From the IMG/VR virus record IMGVR_UViG_3300010368_000155, positions 1-20,740 of that record: a stretch of 20,740 bases of DNA, one strand, 5' to 3'. The DNA is from a virus. The notes beneath the pieces were generated by a model. That model did not search any database. It was not told where the DNA came from and saw only the letters and a program-made list of their open reading frames with translations. The position numbers and the translations under genes were made by a program. This document shows positions 1-7,511 of this stretch, piece after piece; positions within the stretch are counted from its first letter, which is position 1, and each line of letters begins with the position of its first letter.

Positions 1-307
1 ATCTACTTATAATACCTTTTATTTCCGATACTTGATTGTCCAAATCATTAATTTCCTTCGTAAGAGAATCAAATTTCCTGTCAAGTTTGTCGTCACTTTT
101 ATTCCAGCGGTTAATAAGCTTAATAACCATACTTTCCATGTTTTCAAGTGTTTCACTTTGACCTCTATTCTCTGTCTTTAGGTCGTTTAAATTTTCTTCC
201 TGCACAGACCCTCTTTTGTTCATAGAGAATACCATATACACTAGCAAAGCCCCTACGACAGCGATCATACCCCCTTCTGCGTACACTTCTAAAAAATTCA
301 TTGTCAT
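1..307 (-). CDS. Small membrane protein with coiled coil, holin-like (partial)
   Basis: The frame is open from ATG 307 to the left edge, so the gene is truncated at its 3' end; about 102 residues are visible. The ATG overlaps the upstream gene's stop (ATGA), which favours it over a second in-frame ATG at 301. The N-terminus (MTMNFLEVYAEGG) leads into one hydrophobic membrane segment at about residues 12-28, ending in a basic MNKRG. The rest is polar and heptad-like (about 35-100), rich in N, D, E, K and L, and predicted to be coiled coil. One transmembrane helix plus a coiled coil is typical of small phage holin or holin-associated proteins (BhlA/XhlA style), but no diagnostic motif is present. 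It is the last visible gene of a cluster of tiny membrane and zinc-ribbon genes. Lysis or membrane function is inferred. Confidence 0.7.
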   Translation of the reverse strand, partial: MTMNFLEVYAEGGMIAVVGALLVYMVFSMNKRGSVQEENLNDLKTENRGQSETLENMESMVIKLINRWNKSDDKLDRKFDSLTKEINDLDNQVSEIKGIISR

Positions 308-417
308 TCTTCCTCTTCTCTAAAGACTTCTTCACCTTTTTTACACTCATCACAAGTTGCGTTAAATGCTTCTCTTACAGGTCTGTCGCATTCAATACAA
401 TGAAACGGTAATGGCAT
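304..417 (-). CDS. 37-residue zinc-ribbon-like mini-protein
   Basis: ATG 417 opens a 37-residue frame starting MPLPFHCIECDRPVREAF and ending in an acidic EEEE tail. Cysteines at 7, 10, 22 and 25 form two CxxC knuckles 11 residues apart, as in minimal zinc ribbons. A GGAG ribosome binding site lies 9 bases upstream at 427-430. The stop overlaps the next start as ATGA at 304-307. The start overlaps a TAA in the -1 frame of the upstream gene (TAATG at 415-419). These tight junctions and the spaced cysteines support a real gene despite its length. The role is unknown; a metal-stabilised adaptor or nucleic-acid-binding peptide is possible. Confidence 0.7.
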   Translation of the reverse strand: MPLPFHCIECDRPVREAFNATCDECKKGEEVFREEEE

Positions 418-481
418 TATCGAACTCTCCGCAATTCTCGATTAATAAAATAGTTATGATTAAAGTCATCCTCTGTTAACT

Positions 482-805
482 CTACTTTTTTCTTCTTTTT
501 TTCTTTCCCCAAGATAAGGGATTTAAGTTTAATTCTGTTTGATACCATTCTAATTGTTCTTGCATTTGTGTTATTTTTACTTCTTCTTCTGCTATATGTT
601 TGCTGACAAGGTCTTCAATTCTGGAATTAGCAAGTTCCATTCTTCGTTCAAGTTCTCCAATTCTGTTTTCAATCCGTAAGTACCCCATGACAACAATACT
701 AACTCCCACAATAATTTGCCCAAGCCACTTAATGTTAAGACTAATCCGCATATTATCGTCAAGTTTAGTGACTCCATAACTCCTGTACGTTTTCTCATCA
801 CTCAT
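482..805 (-). CDS. Membrane-anchored coiled-coil protein, possible -1 frameshifted extension
   Basis: This 107-residue protein has an N-terminal cytoplasmic-type segment, one hydrophobic helix at about residues 27-44 (WLGQIIVGVSIVVMGYL) and a coiled coil at about 45-90. The C-terminus is strongly basic (GKKKRRKK). Its start overlaps the stop of the 39-residue gene upstream (ATGA). In frame 0 it ends at TAG 482-484, leaving a 65-base gap before the next gene. Just before the TAG is A-AAA-AAG (485-491). Reading in -1 from there adds 22 residues (VELTEDDFNHNYFIN...) and ends in TAA 417-419, overlapping the next ATG. The full product may therefore be 129 residues, extending to 417. Function is unknown; the layout resembles small phage membrane proteins near lysis genes. 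Confidence 0.75.
   Translation of the reverse strand: MSDEKTYRSYGVTKLDDNMRISLNIKWLGQIIVGVSIVVMGYLRIENRIGELERRMELANSRIEDLVSKHIAEEEVKITQMQEQLEWYQTELNLNPLSWGKKKRRKK
485..491 (-). promoter_or_regulatory. Candidate -1 ribosomal frameshift site (A AAA AAG)
   Basis: On the minus strand the zero-frame codons AAA AAG are preceded by A and followed immediately by TAG. This is the dnaX-type slippery heptamer. A -1 slip avoids the stop and gives 22 more codons, ending exactly at the next gene's start (TAATG). A run of seven A lies just upstream at 496-502, so a homopolymer length error is an alternative explanation. A purine-rich stretch sits upstream; no clear downstream stem-loop was identified by eye. 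Confidence 0.4.
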
Positions 806-921
806 ACCTCATAACCAGCCACTGACCATCCACCATCGCAACTCCCAAACAAAACCAACCCACCAAGCACTATTACTAAAAATGCTATTATAGTTATGTA
901 ATCTTTTAAATCTTCATTCAT
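802..921 (-). CDS. 39-residue single-membrane-span protein
   Basis: ATG 921 opens a 39-residue frame beginning MNEDLKDYITIIAFLVIV. It has one hydrophobic stretch (about residues 9-25), then FGSC and a short polar tail (DGGWSVAGYEV). Its stop overlaps the start of the next gene as ATGA (802-805), which supports expression by coupling. FGSC loosely resembles a lipobox, but the N-terminus is acidic rather than basic, so a true lipoprotein signal is doubtful. No good ribosome binding site precedes it. It could be a small holin-type or spanin-like lysis peptide; this is inference from size and position only. Confidence 0.55.
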   Translation of the reverse strand: MNEDLKDYITIIAFLVIVLGGLVLFGSCDGGWSVAGYEV

Positions 922-936
922 AAGTTAAATTTACTT

Positions 937-1362
937 TTATTCAATACTAGATGTCCACTCTGAACCACCCAATACTGACATTACTTGGGAATGGCTTAGT
1001 TTGTCGTAAGAACTAAATACAGCAGGATCATTATCTGGATCATTATCACAGGCAAACTTTAAGAGTGCTTTAGAACTATCTCCATCATCTCCGTTATTCT
1101 TGCGTAATGTGTCTTTACCACTTTGTATTGCATTACCTATTAACGCATTCGATACAGGAATAGCTCCTAATAGCTCTGATTTGCTCATATCCGAGGTATA
1201 TTCATAACCATAGCTATCCATCCATGTTTTTATCTGTGCTTTTGTATTTGAGTCTGTAGGAGCATCTGCTGAATTAATATCAGCTACAGGCACAACTAAG
1301 TATGCTCTTGATTTCCAACGACCACTATAGTCATCTGACCATCTGTTTGTTATTTCACTCAT
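937..1362 (-). CDS. Hypothetical protein with HeH-like motif
   Basis: The 141-residue protein is acidic and probably soluble. Residues about 40-67 (KAQIKTWMDSYGYEYTSDMS then KSELLGAI) match the helix-extended-loop-helix (HeH/SAP-like) pattern. That pattern is common in short phage proteins near tail or capsid genes. The C-terminus carries DNDPDNDPAVF and ends in WTSSIE. An AAAGGA ribosome binding site lies 8 bases upstream of ATG 1362, just after the adhesin stop at 1375. HeH and SAP folds often bind nucleic acid, but versions in phage structural modules are of unknown role. I place it among accessory virion or tail genes by position. Confidence 0.7.
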   Translation of the reverse strand: MSEITNRWSDDYSGRWKSRAYLVVPVADINSADAPTDSNTKAQIKTWMDSYGYEYTSDMSKSELLGAIPVSNALIGNAIQSGKDTLRKNNGDDGDSSKALLKFACDNDPDNDPAVFSSYDKLSHSQVMSVLGGSEWTSSIE

Positions 1363-1374
1363 AATTATTTTCCT

Positions 1375-4300
1375 TTAAGGTGTATTATTACTTCTATTTG
1401 TTTCATTTTTGCTATAACCCTGTGGTTCTGCGTTTGGTGGTGATTTTAAGTCTCCTGCATCAGCATTTTGTGGAGAGCCATGATTTGAGTTCCCAGACCT
1501 ATCATATATGGTACTTATTGAATCAGATAATCCTGTTGAGGCATCTAAGGCACTCATTGCCCAATTACCAACTAAATTATCTGAGTAGCTATCTAAAAGA
1601 TTGCCATGCCTACCAAGATTGTAGATTGCACTTACTTCTGTTGCTGAAAGTGCTTTACTCCAAAATGCTACTAATGAAATTTGACCATTAAAAGCACCAC
1701 CATTCCATTCTTCAAATCTGCCAATTTCCAAATTTGCATTTGCGTATGTTGAATTATTTGAAGTTGTAGAAGATATAGTATTAGTGTATGTTGCTGTTTG
1801 AACATCGCCATTTAAATATATTTTAATCCTATCATTATTTGATGATTGAGTTCCATCATAAACTACTGTAACGAAAACCCAAGTACCTGTACTAAAAGAA
1901 TGTGTTGCAGTTGCCCTACCTCTTGTTGAACTATCACTACCATTGTAAACACCTGCTACAACAGTAGTGCTTCCTATATATAAAAATGTATTATGGTCAT
2001 CACTTCCTTTTTTACCAAAAATGCCATGTAATGTAGTATCATCAAATTTTATCCAAGAAGAATGAGTAAATGCTGATTTATTTCTTAATGTGTCATTAAA
2101 AGTATTTGATAATATATACTCATCAACCCCATCCAAGTCTATAAAGTTATACGCAGAGTTTACTCCTGTGAGAAAGGATTGGTCTGGCAGAACTGAGGAA
2201 TAGACTAAATCACTTGAGTCTTGATTTGTCATTGTGCCGACATTGCCTTGTACTTCTTTGGTTGAAAGATTTAAAATATATATTTCTTGTGAGCCATTTA
2301 CAGAATCAAAAAATAAAGATGCTGTACTTCCTGTAGCCACATAATAAATAATATGTTCAGTCTCTGTTGTATTTAATGCTTGTATTCCTGCAGTTTCTGA
2401 ACCTGTCCATATTTTTACATTAGGTGCAGTACCACCAAAATAATAAGCATTAAATTTTACTTTATATATTTTACCAGAAGTCGTAGTTGCATTTAATAAC
2501 TTTGCATCTGTGAAATCACCCTGTGCCCCACCTGCATTATCAACATGAGTAATTTTTACACCATTAGTTACATTAGCAACTGTATTACTACCATAAGCTG
2601 ACCATCCAGAAGATGTGTTAGCATCAACTAACTCTGCTCCAAGAACAGGCTCATTTACATCTATGATGGCAGGGTAAGTGTCTGATACTTCTGATTGTAG
2701 GACTTCTTTGACTGAGACATTATCTATAACAACATTTAAGCCTGTATAACTTCCTGTGGTTTGAAACCAAAGATATCCATTTTGTGTCATTGTAAAATAA
2801 GTTGTAAATGTATTATCTACTAATTTAGATGAAGTAATATAAGTAACTGCTCCACCACTTACCCTATATGCAAAAGCAGTTTTAGATAAAGTAGTAACAT
2901 CTAATTGTAGTTTATAAGTTTTGCCAGAGTATAAAAAATTAGAACCATAAGCAGTTAATTGACTATATTGACTTGCATTTGTAATAGATGCTACACCATT
3001 ACTTATAGTAAAATCTCCTACTGCTGTCCAATCTGTACTGTCATCAAAAGTGCTATTACTAATTAACTCACCACTCAACTCTTCTGAACTACTCTCAAAT
3101 GCCCCCATGTCATAACCTGCAACCATTTGCTGTACTATGTCATCTGATGCACCATTTGTGATTGTACCATCGTTTGAGTTAGAACTTGAATCTGCTATGG
3201 TAGGATATGCCTTACTTGTGTCATCGCCCATTCTCCAATAACCAACAAGTCCACTAAGTGAAGATTCATCATAAGTAATTCCTTGCTGATAGATAGCGTA
3301 AATTTCTTCTGCTGATTTGGCTGTGGAGTAAACTGCTACGGATGACATTGAACCATCAAAATGAAAAGCATTATTTCCTTTTCTACCAATTTCAAGAGAA
3401 ACATCATCATTATCTATAGAACCAGATGCTGATAAGGTATCTTTTAAATCTCCATCAACATATATTTTTAAAGAAGAGCCATCAAAAGTAGCTACTACAT
3501 GATACCAAACATTAGAACTATAAGAGCCACCATCAACTGTCTTACCAACCCCACTTATTCTTATTTGTGCATATATCTTACCATCACTCCATCCATATAA
3601 TATATAATTACTGTTAGTATTATCATCTCTTGCTAAGATAACATTAGTTCCTGTAGAATTAAAATTAACCCAAGACGATAAAGTAAGTTGGGATGTGGTA
3701 TCAAGTGAAGTACCATCACCACAATCTATATAATCATCACTACCATCAAAATCCACTACAGAAAAGCGATTGTCTCTCATGGGGGTGAATCTGCTCTTTG
3801 CCATCTGTGAAATGGTTTGAGCATCGAGGACTGTTTGGTAAATACCTACATTAGACATTTTACCTTCGTAATGCGTTGTAGAACCACCCTCATATTGACC
3901 TATCCATAATTTTTCTGCTCCAGACGCTCCCCACTTACCTGTAACATTAATTATTTCAACCCCATTTCTATATCCATAGACTTTTGTACCATCTGTCATC
4001 ATTACATAATGTTGCCATTCTCCAATACTTACAGGAATTTGAGTATCAGATGCAGTTCCTGTTGGATGATAGCTTCCTGCATCATTATCGTCATTAATAA
4101 AATTAATATGCCCATCTTGATACCCAATAATTACTGACCTGCAAAGACCTGCATTTTGGTCAAATAAATACTTATCACCTGTTACATTATCTGGATTAAT
4201 CCAGAAACTTATAGCAAAATTATCTGTAGTAAATGTTTGTTCCACTATTACTGAATCATTCGTACCATCAAAATCAGTATAGAAGTCACTTCTGGCGATT

Positions 4301-4971
4301 GAGGCATCACTTTCTGGTAGTACCTTATCCCCTGCTCTGAGCCATAATTTAAGGTTGGAAGTTCTATCTGTAGCGTAAGTTGATGCTTTGGAGAAATCTA
4401 CTGGCTTAGAGGCAATCTTTGCGACATCATCGGCACTTAAAGCAGTATTCCAAATCGCTACTTCATCGATGAGTCCATCCCATTCTCCACTATAATACTT
4501 ACCTACTAAAGCATTATTTCCTGTGAAATCAATACTTGAGGGTGGTGTTCCACCTGCTATAAGACTTTGTGCAAAACCATCAAAATAAATAACAATGGCA
4601 TTTGTACCATTATAAACAGCTACTATATGATGCCATGAAGAAGTATCTGTATTTGCAAAACCTGCATAAGCAGTAACAGGATTAGAGTCATTTGTATCTA
4701 AATTGAGATAATACTTACCACCAGAATAAGATAAAGTAAAATTACCTGCTGTACTACCTGTTCCGCCTATTTTAAAAACACCTGTATCTTGACTTGAGTT
4801 ATCATTTTTTACCCAAATAGATAAAGTGAGTGCAGTAGTAGTGCCTAATGAATTACCAAGTGAATCTCCACAATCTAAAAAATCATTAGAACCATCGAAA
4901 TTGAAGGAAAAGTTGTTAGGGAATTTTTTTATTACCCCACTTTTTGTTAGTAGGTTGCCTAAGCCGAGCAT
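1375..4971 (-). CDS. Multi-LamG adhesin / receptor-binding virion protein
   Basis: At 1198 residues this is the largest protein in the window. It holds four concanavalin-A-like LamG units at about residues 20-195, 230-395, 404-570 and 940-1120. Each has the family's landmarks: an opening FDG.xDyi, a [ST]xWxk strand (SIWVKND, SFWINPD, SSWVNFN, SSWIKFD), a WxHyV or WyHVV core and a closing [IM]s.VaiyxxaLsa.ei segment. Between the third and fourth units lie two related jelly-roll, carbohydrate-binding-like modules (about 634-757 and 778-908), each opening with GxELx and GWSxxG or DWTxVG patterns. No signal peptide or catalytic motif is apparent. LamG domains bind sugars or surface ligands, and in phages they occur in tail fibres and surface decorations. 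Host-surface binding is the likely role. Four nucleotides separate it from the upstream stop, consistent with one late operon. Confidence 0.88.
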   Translation of the reverse strand: MLGLGNLLTKSGVIKKFPNNFSFNFDGSNDFLDCGDSLGNSLGTTTALTLSIWVKNDNSSQDTGVFKIGGTGSTAGNFTLSYSGGKYYLNLDTNDSNPVTAYAGFANTDTSSWHHIVAVYNGTNAIVIYFDGFAQSLIAGGTPPSSIDFTGNNALVGKYYSGEWDGLIDEVAIWNTALSADDVAKIASKPVDFSKASTYATDRTSNLKLWLRAGDKVLPESDASIARSDFYTDFDGTNDSVIVEQTFTTDNFAISFWINPDNVTGDKYLFDQNAGLCRSVIIGYQDGHINFINDDNDAGSYHPTGTASDTQIPVSIGEWQHYVMMTDGTKVYGYRNGVEIINVTGKWGASGAEKLWIGQYEGGSTTHYEGKMSNVGIYQTVLDAQTISQMAKSRFTPMRDNRFSVVDFDGSDDYIDCGDGTSLDTTSQLTLSSWVNFNSTGTNVILARDDNTNSNYILYGWSDGKIYAQIRISGVGKTVDGGSYSSNVWYHVVATFDGSSLKIYVDGDLKDTLSASGSIDNDDVSLEIGRKGNNAFHFDGSMSSVAVYSTAKSAEEIYAIYQQGITYDESSLSGLVGYWRMGDDTSKAYPTIADSSSNSNDGTITNGASDDIVQQMVAGYDMGAFESSSEELSGELISNSTFDDSTDWTAVGDFTISNGVASITNASQYSQLTAYGSNFLYSGKTYKLQLDVTTLSKTAFAYRVSGGAVTYITSSKLVDNTFTTYFTMTQNGYLWFQTTGSYTGLNVVIDNVSVKEVLQSEVSDTYPAIIDVNEPVLGAELVDANTSSGWSAYGSNTVANVTNGVKITHVDNAGGAQGDFTDAKLLNATTTSGKIYKVKFNAYYFGGTAPNVKIWTGSETAGIQALNTTETEHIIYYVATGSTASLFFDSVNGSQEIYILNLSTKEVQGNVGTMTNQDSSDLVYSSVLPDQSFLTGVNSAYNFIDLDGVDEYILSNTFNDTLRNKSAFTHSSWIKFDDTTLHGIFGKKGSDDHNTFLYIGSTTVVAGVYNGSDSSTRGRATATHSFSTGTWVFVTVVYDGTQSSNNDRIKIYLNGDVQTATYTNTISSTTSNNSTYANANLEIGRFEEWNGGAFNGQISLVAFWSKALSATEVSAIYNLGRHGNLLDSYSDNLVGNWAMSALDASTGLSDSISTIYDRSGNSNHGSPQNADAGDLKSPPNAEPQGYSKNETNRSNNTP

Positions 4972-4975
4972 AGAC

Positions 4976-5272
4976 TTACCCTATGTAAGCTATTACAAGA
5001 CCAGATGTAAGGTCAATAGAGTTCCACCTACCGTAAATCGTAACACCTTGTGGTATTGTTTCAGATGCCATTGTATTACCATTATAACTACCCACACCAT
5101 AACCATTGGTAGTGTCTGTAGGTGTTAGTGCATTGAATACAGTATCCTCTAACATTGTAATTGCTACAAATGTACCTGAATGAACTGCTGTATCTGAAAT
5201 GAATTTAGCACCTGCTTGACCTAGTGCTACATTACTGGACTCGTTGACTGTATATTTATTTATGCTTGCCAT
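4976..5272 (-). CDS. Small conserved beta-rich phage protein, probable virion component
   Basis: The 98-residue protein starts MASINKYTVNESSNVALGQ and ends ETIPQGVTIYGRWNSIDLTSGLVIAYIG. This pattern (a FVAItmLEDTVF stretch, then GVTIYGRw..I.L.sG.viaY.G) recurs in small phage proteins encoded beside tail or head-fibre genes. An AGGAG ribosome binding site lies 7 bases before ATG 5272. It precedes the adhesin gene by 4 bases. No membrane segment or enzyme motif is visible. I infer a small structural subunit, perhaps part of a fibre or surface assembly with the LamG protein; the precise role is unknown. Confidence 0.75.
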   Translation of the reverse strand: MASINKYTVNESSNVALGQAGAKFISDTAVHSGTFVAITMLEDTVFNALTPTDTTNGYGVGSYNGNTMASETIPQGVTIYGRWNSIDLTSGLVIAYIG

Positions 5273-5328
5273 CTTGTTTCTCCTGTCTTATGCCTTACCG
5301 AGCTTGGCAACTCTCATGGGCATATTGG

Positions 5329-6156
5329 TTATTTAAAATCTACTGGGACTACCGCTCTAGTTCCACCTGTTTTACTTCTTTTTCTTGTACCATATTTCTT
5401 TACGGCATTATTAAAACTTCTTTCATGTTGAGCCATTAAACCCATTGCAACCTGTGCTATGTTTCCGTCATTTGATGTTCCAGCTCTATCCATATATAAG
5501 CATTTTTTTACATAATCTACAATAGCAGAATGAAATAAATTATCTACATCTGGTTTATCTGTAACCGCTGTAACTTTTTTAGGATTCCCATAGTAATGAA
5601 TTAATAATCCATTCACTACATTGTGATCTATCGCAGTATAAGATTTTCTAGCTGTCCTAGTTTCACTCTCTGAATCATAATTACTAATAAGACCCATGTG
5701 GTCACCACGAATAAAATAATTAACACTAGCTTCAGGATATTTTATATTACCAGCTAGTTGACCAGTACCTTGCGTAGTTGTAGATATTGCGTTGTTAGTA
5801 TTAAAGTCAGAAGCATCTGTAACACTACCCCTATTTGTATTTGTCACCGTAACTTCATTACTAGAAATAGATGCTGAAAAATTAGATAAAGCATCTAATG
5901 CATTTTTTACTGCTGTTGCAACTGTAGCGGCATTATCATCTGTAGATATATCTACTTCTATGCCTGTTTTACCAGATAAAGATGGATCTGACCCACCACT
6001 AGAAACATCAAGCCAAACATAATATTCAACTATTTTATACCCAACATCTGTAGTAGTATCTACTTCAATACCATTAATAAAAAAATAATTACTTTGCAAA
6101 CTCCCACCCTCATCAGGTCTGCATACTATTTTTGTTACTTCTTGTGCTAGTGCCAT
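5329..6156 (-). CDS. Probable head-tail adaptor with inserted beta domain
   Basis: This 275-residue protein looks composite. Residues about 1-40 and 140-275 read like a connector-class protein, with YEA- and HYYGNPKKV-type strands and a helix-rich C-terminal half holding VDNLFHSAIVDYVKKCLYMD. Between them (about 44-130) is a Ser/Thr/Gly-rich module: YYVWLDVSSGGSDPSLSGKT, GIEVDI, an alanine-rich helix TAVKNALDALSNF and TVTNTNRGSVTDASD. I recognise this module as recurring in phage structural proteins. The C-terminus is basic (GTRKRSKTGG). The start shares a base with the upstream stop (TAATG at 6156). Its place in the run of small proteins after the capsid supports a head completion or tail-proximal role; the exact position in the virion is inferred. 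Confidence 0.6.
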   Translation of the reverse strand: MALAQEVTKIVCRPDEGGSLQSNYFFINGIEVDTTTDVGYKIVEYYVWLDVSSGGSDPSLSGKTGIEVDISTDDNAATVATAVKNALDALSNFSASISSNEVTVTNTNRGSVTDASDFNTNNAISTTTQGTGQLAGNIKYPEASVNYFIRGDHMGLISNYDSESETRTARKSYTAIDHNVVNGLLIHYYGNPKKVTAVTDKPDVDNLFHSAIVDYVKKCLYMDRAGTSNDGNIAQVAMGLMAQHERSFNNAVKKYGTRKRSKTGGTRAVVPVDFK

Positions 6157-6512
6157 TATTCTGGTACGTTTATTGCACTTTCAGATGCAATGTCAAATTG
6201 TAAAGGTTCACCGTCTAATACTCTAGGTATTCTTATATAATCACCATCGTTATCTAAAATATCTACTCTATAAATTTTATTTACACCCATATCTTCCCCA
6301 GCAGAATCAGTAGACCCATCTCCGATAGCGTAAAACATTTTACCTGATTCTACATCTATTTTAGCAGATACTGCTTTTTGAGAATATTGACCAATCTCAT
6401 TTACTGCGTCATTAATTAAAGACATAATATATGTCTCAGGTGCATCTGGAAATACTTGCCTTATCCTACTGATGATTTGCTTTACTGTAAGTTCATGTAT
6501 TGGATGTGACAT
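6156..6512 (-). CDS. Head-tail connector-like protein
   Basis: The 118-residue protein has an N-terminal helical region (about 8-45, TVKQIISRIRQVFPDAPETY then IMSLINDAVNEI) followed by a beta-rich half holding KMFYAIGDG and VNKIYRVDILDNDGDYIRIP. Helices followed by a beta half about interaction with the next protein are common in small phage connector or adaptor proteins of this size. Start and stop codons overlap with its neighbours by a base or leave a one-base gap, which indicates translational coupling. The connector call rests mainly on position between capsid and fibre genes plus this general architecture; no signature motif is present. Confidence 0.55.
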   Translation of the reverse strand: MSHPIHELTVKQIISRIRQVFPDAPETYIMSLINDAVNEIGQYSQKAVSAKIDVESGKMFYAIGDGSTDSAGEDMGVNKIYRVDILDNDGDYIRIPRVLDGEPLQFDIASESAINVPE

Positions 6513-6513
6513 A

Positions 6514-7134
6514 CTACCTCACTAACTGGGATAACCCAGCTTTATAATCTTCTTTTAACTGATTTATAATCGGAATATACAACTCTATATCCTCTTCTCC
6601 ACTATATAATGCTTCTAAACTTTTTATTGTAGCATATAAAACTACCAAATACTCCGCCTCAATAGGGAAGTTAGATATAGCACTGTCCCCAAATGCTACT
6701 GTTGGAAAAATAACATGAAGTACCTTAGCGTTTTCTGATGCAGTAGGGGTTGGATAAACCTCTAATGTATTATCATATACCAAATACGCTGGATCTGTTT
6801 TTGTCGCAAAATCCATATCGCTAGAGTCTTGTATCTTACCTCTTTTATAATTAGGCACATACCTACAAGGCTGCTCAATATCATTAGCACCATTACCCTC
6901 AGCTCTTAAAGCGGCTAGAACCACACCTTTTTGATTAATATTTGTTAGTGTAGTTGTAGAGTTATCTAATGTAGCAATATCTGCACAATCTTCTAATAAA
7001 CTCTTTGGTAATGTATTTATTATTTCTTTAGCACCATCAGTTAAGAATTGAGTAAGCTGTGCTTGAGTAGGAGTACTACTTCCATCTATAGCGATAGAAG
7101 CTAGTGATTCTACTTGTGCTTCAAATGTTGCCAT
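6514..7134 (-). CDS. Head-tail adaptor / neck protein
   Basis: The 206-residue protein has the architecture of phage adaptor (gp6/DUF6682-like) proteins. It opens with helices (FEAQVESLASIAIDG and AQLTQFLTDGAKEIINTLP). A central strand-rich part includes QPCRYVPNYKRGKIQDSSD and DPAYLVYDNTLEVYPTP. It closes with a helical pair (NFPIEAEYLVVLYATIKSLE and IPIINQLKEDYKAGL). The order of helix pair, LevyPtp strand and AeylvvlyA helices matches the adaptors that dock on the portal ring. Its ATG overlaps the stop of the tiny basic gene upstream (TAATG). The family assignment is from remembered pattern, not a search. Confidence 0.65.
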   Translation of the reverse strand: MATFEAQVESLASIAIDGSSTPTQAQLTQFLTDGAKEIINTLPKSLLEDCADIATLDNSTTTLTNINQKGVVLAALRAEGNGANDIEQPCRYVPNYKRGKIQDSSDMDFATKTDPAYLVYDNTLEVYPTPTASENAKVLHVIFPTVAFGDSAISNFPIEAEYLVVLYATIKSLEALYSGEEDIELYIPIINQLKEDYKAGLSQLVR

Positions 7135-7232
7135 TATATCTTAACTGGCTTTCGCAAAGCTTCCATTACTGGATCTTTACTCTTTAAAACTTTTACTATT
7201 TTTTTCTTAGTAGCTTTCTTTTTAGTCGCCAT
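7134..7232 (-). CDS. 32-residue basic peptide
   Basis: ATG 7232 lies 11 bases inside the end of the zinc-ribbon gene, and its TAA overlaps the next gene's ATG (TAATG at 7132-7136). The product, beginning MATKKKATKKKIVKVLKSKD, is strongly lysine-rich and ends LRKPVKI. Both junctions are coupled and the frame closes the gap between two clear genes, so translation is plausible. Such Lys-rich N-termini suggest DNA or RNA contact, but no function is recognised. The ribosome binding site is weak, as expected for a reinitiating gene. Confidence 0.55.
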   Translation of the reverse strand: MATKKKATKKKIVKVLKSKDPVMEALRKPVKI

Positions 7233-7428
7233 AAAGTCTCTGTCTCATTTCTTTTGTATTTTGATCAATACTCTGTACAGACATTTCTACATCTGTTCTT
7301 TTGCCCATAGTAGACATCATATACATATTAGTAGTAAATATACTTTTTGAAGCTTTCTTACCACACTTTTTACAATAAAACCACCCTTCGTTATTAGGAT
7401 GGTTACAGTGTATACATTTCTTTTTCAT
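7222..7428 (-). CDS. Zinc-ribbon protein in capsid-connector interval
   Basis: The 68-residue protein has a zinc ribbon near the N-terminus: Cys5, Cys8, Cys19 and Cys22 in KKKCIHCNHPNNEGWFYCKK plus CGKK. A polar helical tail (about 45-68) holds SVQSIDQNTKEMRQRLYGD. An AAGGA ribosome binding site lies upstream of ATG 7428 at about 7435-7439. It sits between the decoration-like gene and the head-tail adaptor, inside the virion operon. A small zinc-ribbon gene at this point suggests a morphogenesis or minor virion factor rather than a regulator, but no homologue with known role is recalled. Confidence 0.7.
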   Translation of the reverse strand: MKKKCIHCNHPNNEGWFYCKKCGKKASKSIFTTNMYMMSTMGKRTDVEMSVQSIDQNTKEMRQRLYGD

Positions 7429-7449
7429 AATTTTTCCTTTTATAGTTTT

Positions 7450-7476
7450 GGGGAAGAACTTTTATTGAACTTCCCC
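7450..7476 (-). other. GGGGAAG/CTTCCCC stem-loop after decoration gene
   Basis: An inverted repeat (7450-7456 with 7470-7476) forms a 7-bp GC-rich stem in the 83-base gap after the decoration-like gene. On the minus strand it is followed by AAAAC rather than a T-run, so it is not a standard intrinsic terminator. It may be a partial terminator or an mRNA stabiliser that raises capsid and decoration expression over downstream genes. Similar G4/C4 stems occur at 17592-17621 and 18608-18630. Confidence 0.5.
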
Positions 7477-7511
7477 ACAGTACTATAAACTGTTATCCTT
7501 ATGTATTCGGA

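Noticed and set aside
165-353. 62-codon minus-strand frame rich in K and R
   Set aside because: It crosses two better genes (1-307 and 304-417), which have ribosome binding sites and ATGA junctions; its sequence looks random and basic.
417-548. 43-codon ATG frame overlapping the end of the 482-805 gene
   Set aside because: It contains the -1 frame tail but has no ribosome binding site; I prefer it as a frameshift extension rather than a separate gene.
592-801. 69-codon minus-strand frame with hydrophobic stretch
   Set aside because: It lies wholly inside the 482-805 gene in another frame, with no ribosome binding site of its own.
1380-1691. 103-codon plus-strand frame opposite the adhesin
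   Set aside because: It is the complement of LamG coding sequence; composition is unlike a protein and there is no ribosome binding site. Other plus-strand frames in the left arm (for example 4826, 5792, 9386, 10213, 13396, 14216, 14621, 16237) are shadows too.
5300-5340. 11-codon frame (MPMRVAKLGKA) in the gap before the 98-residue gene
   Set aside because: Too short to support, although it ends close to the next ribosome binding site.
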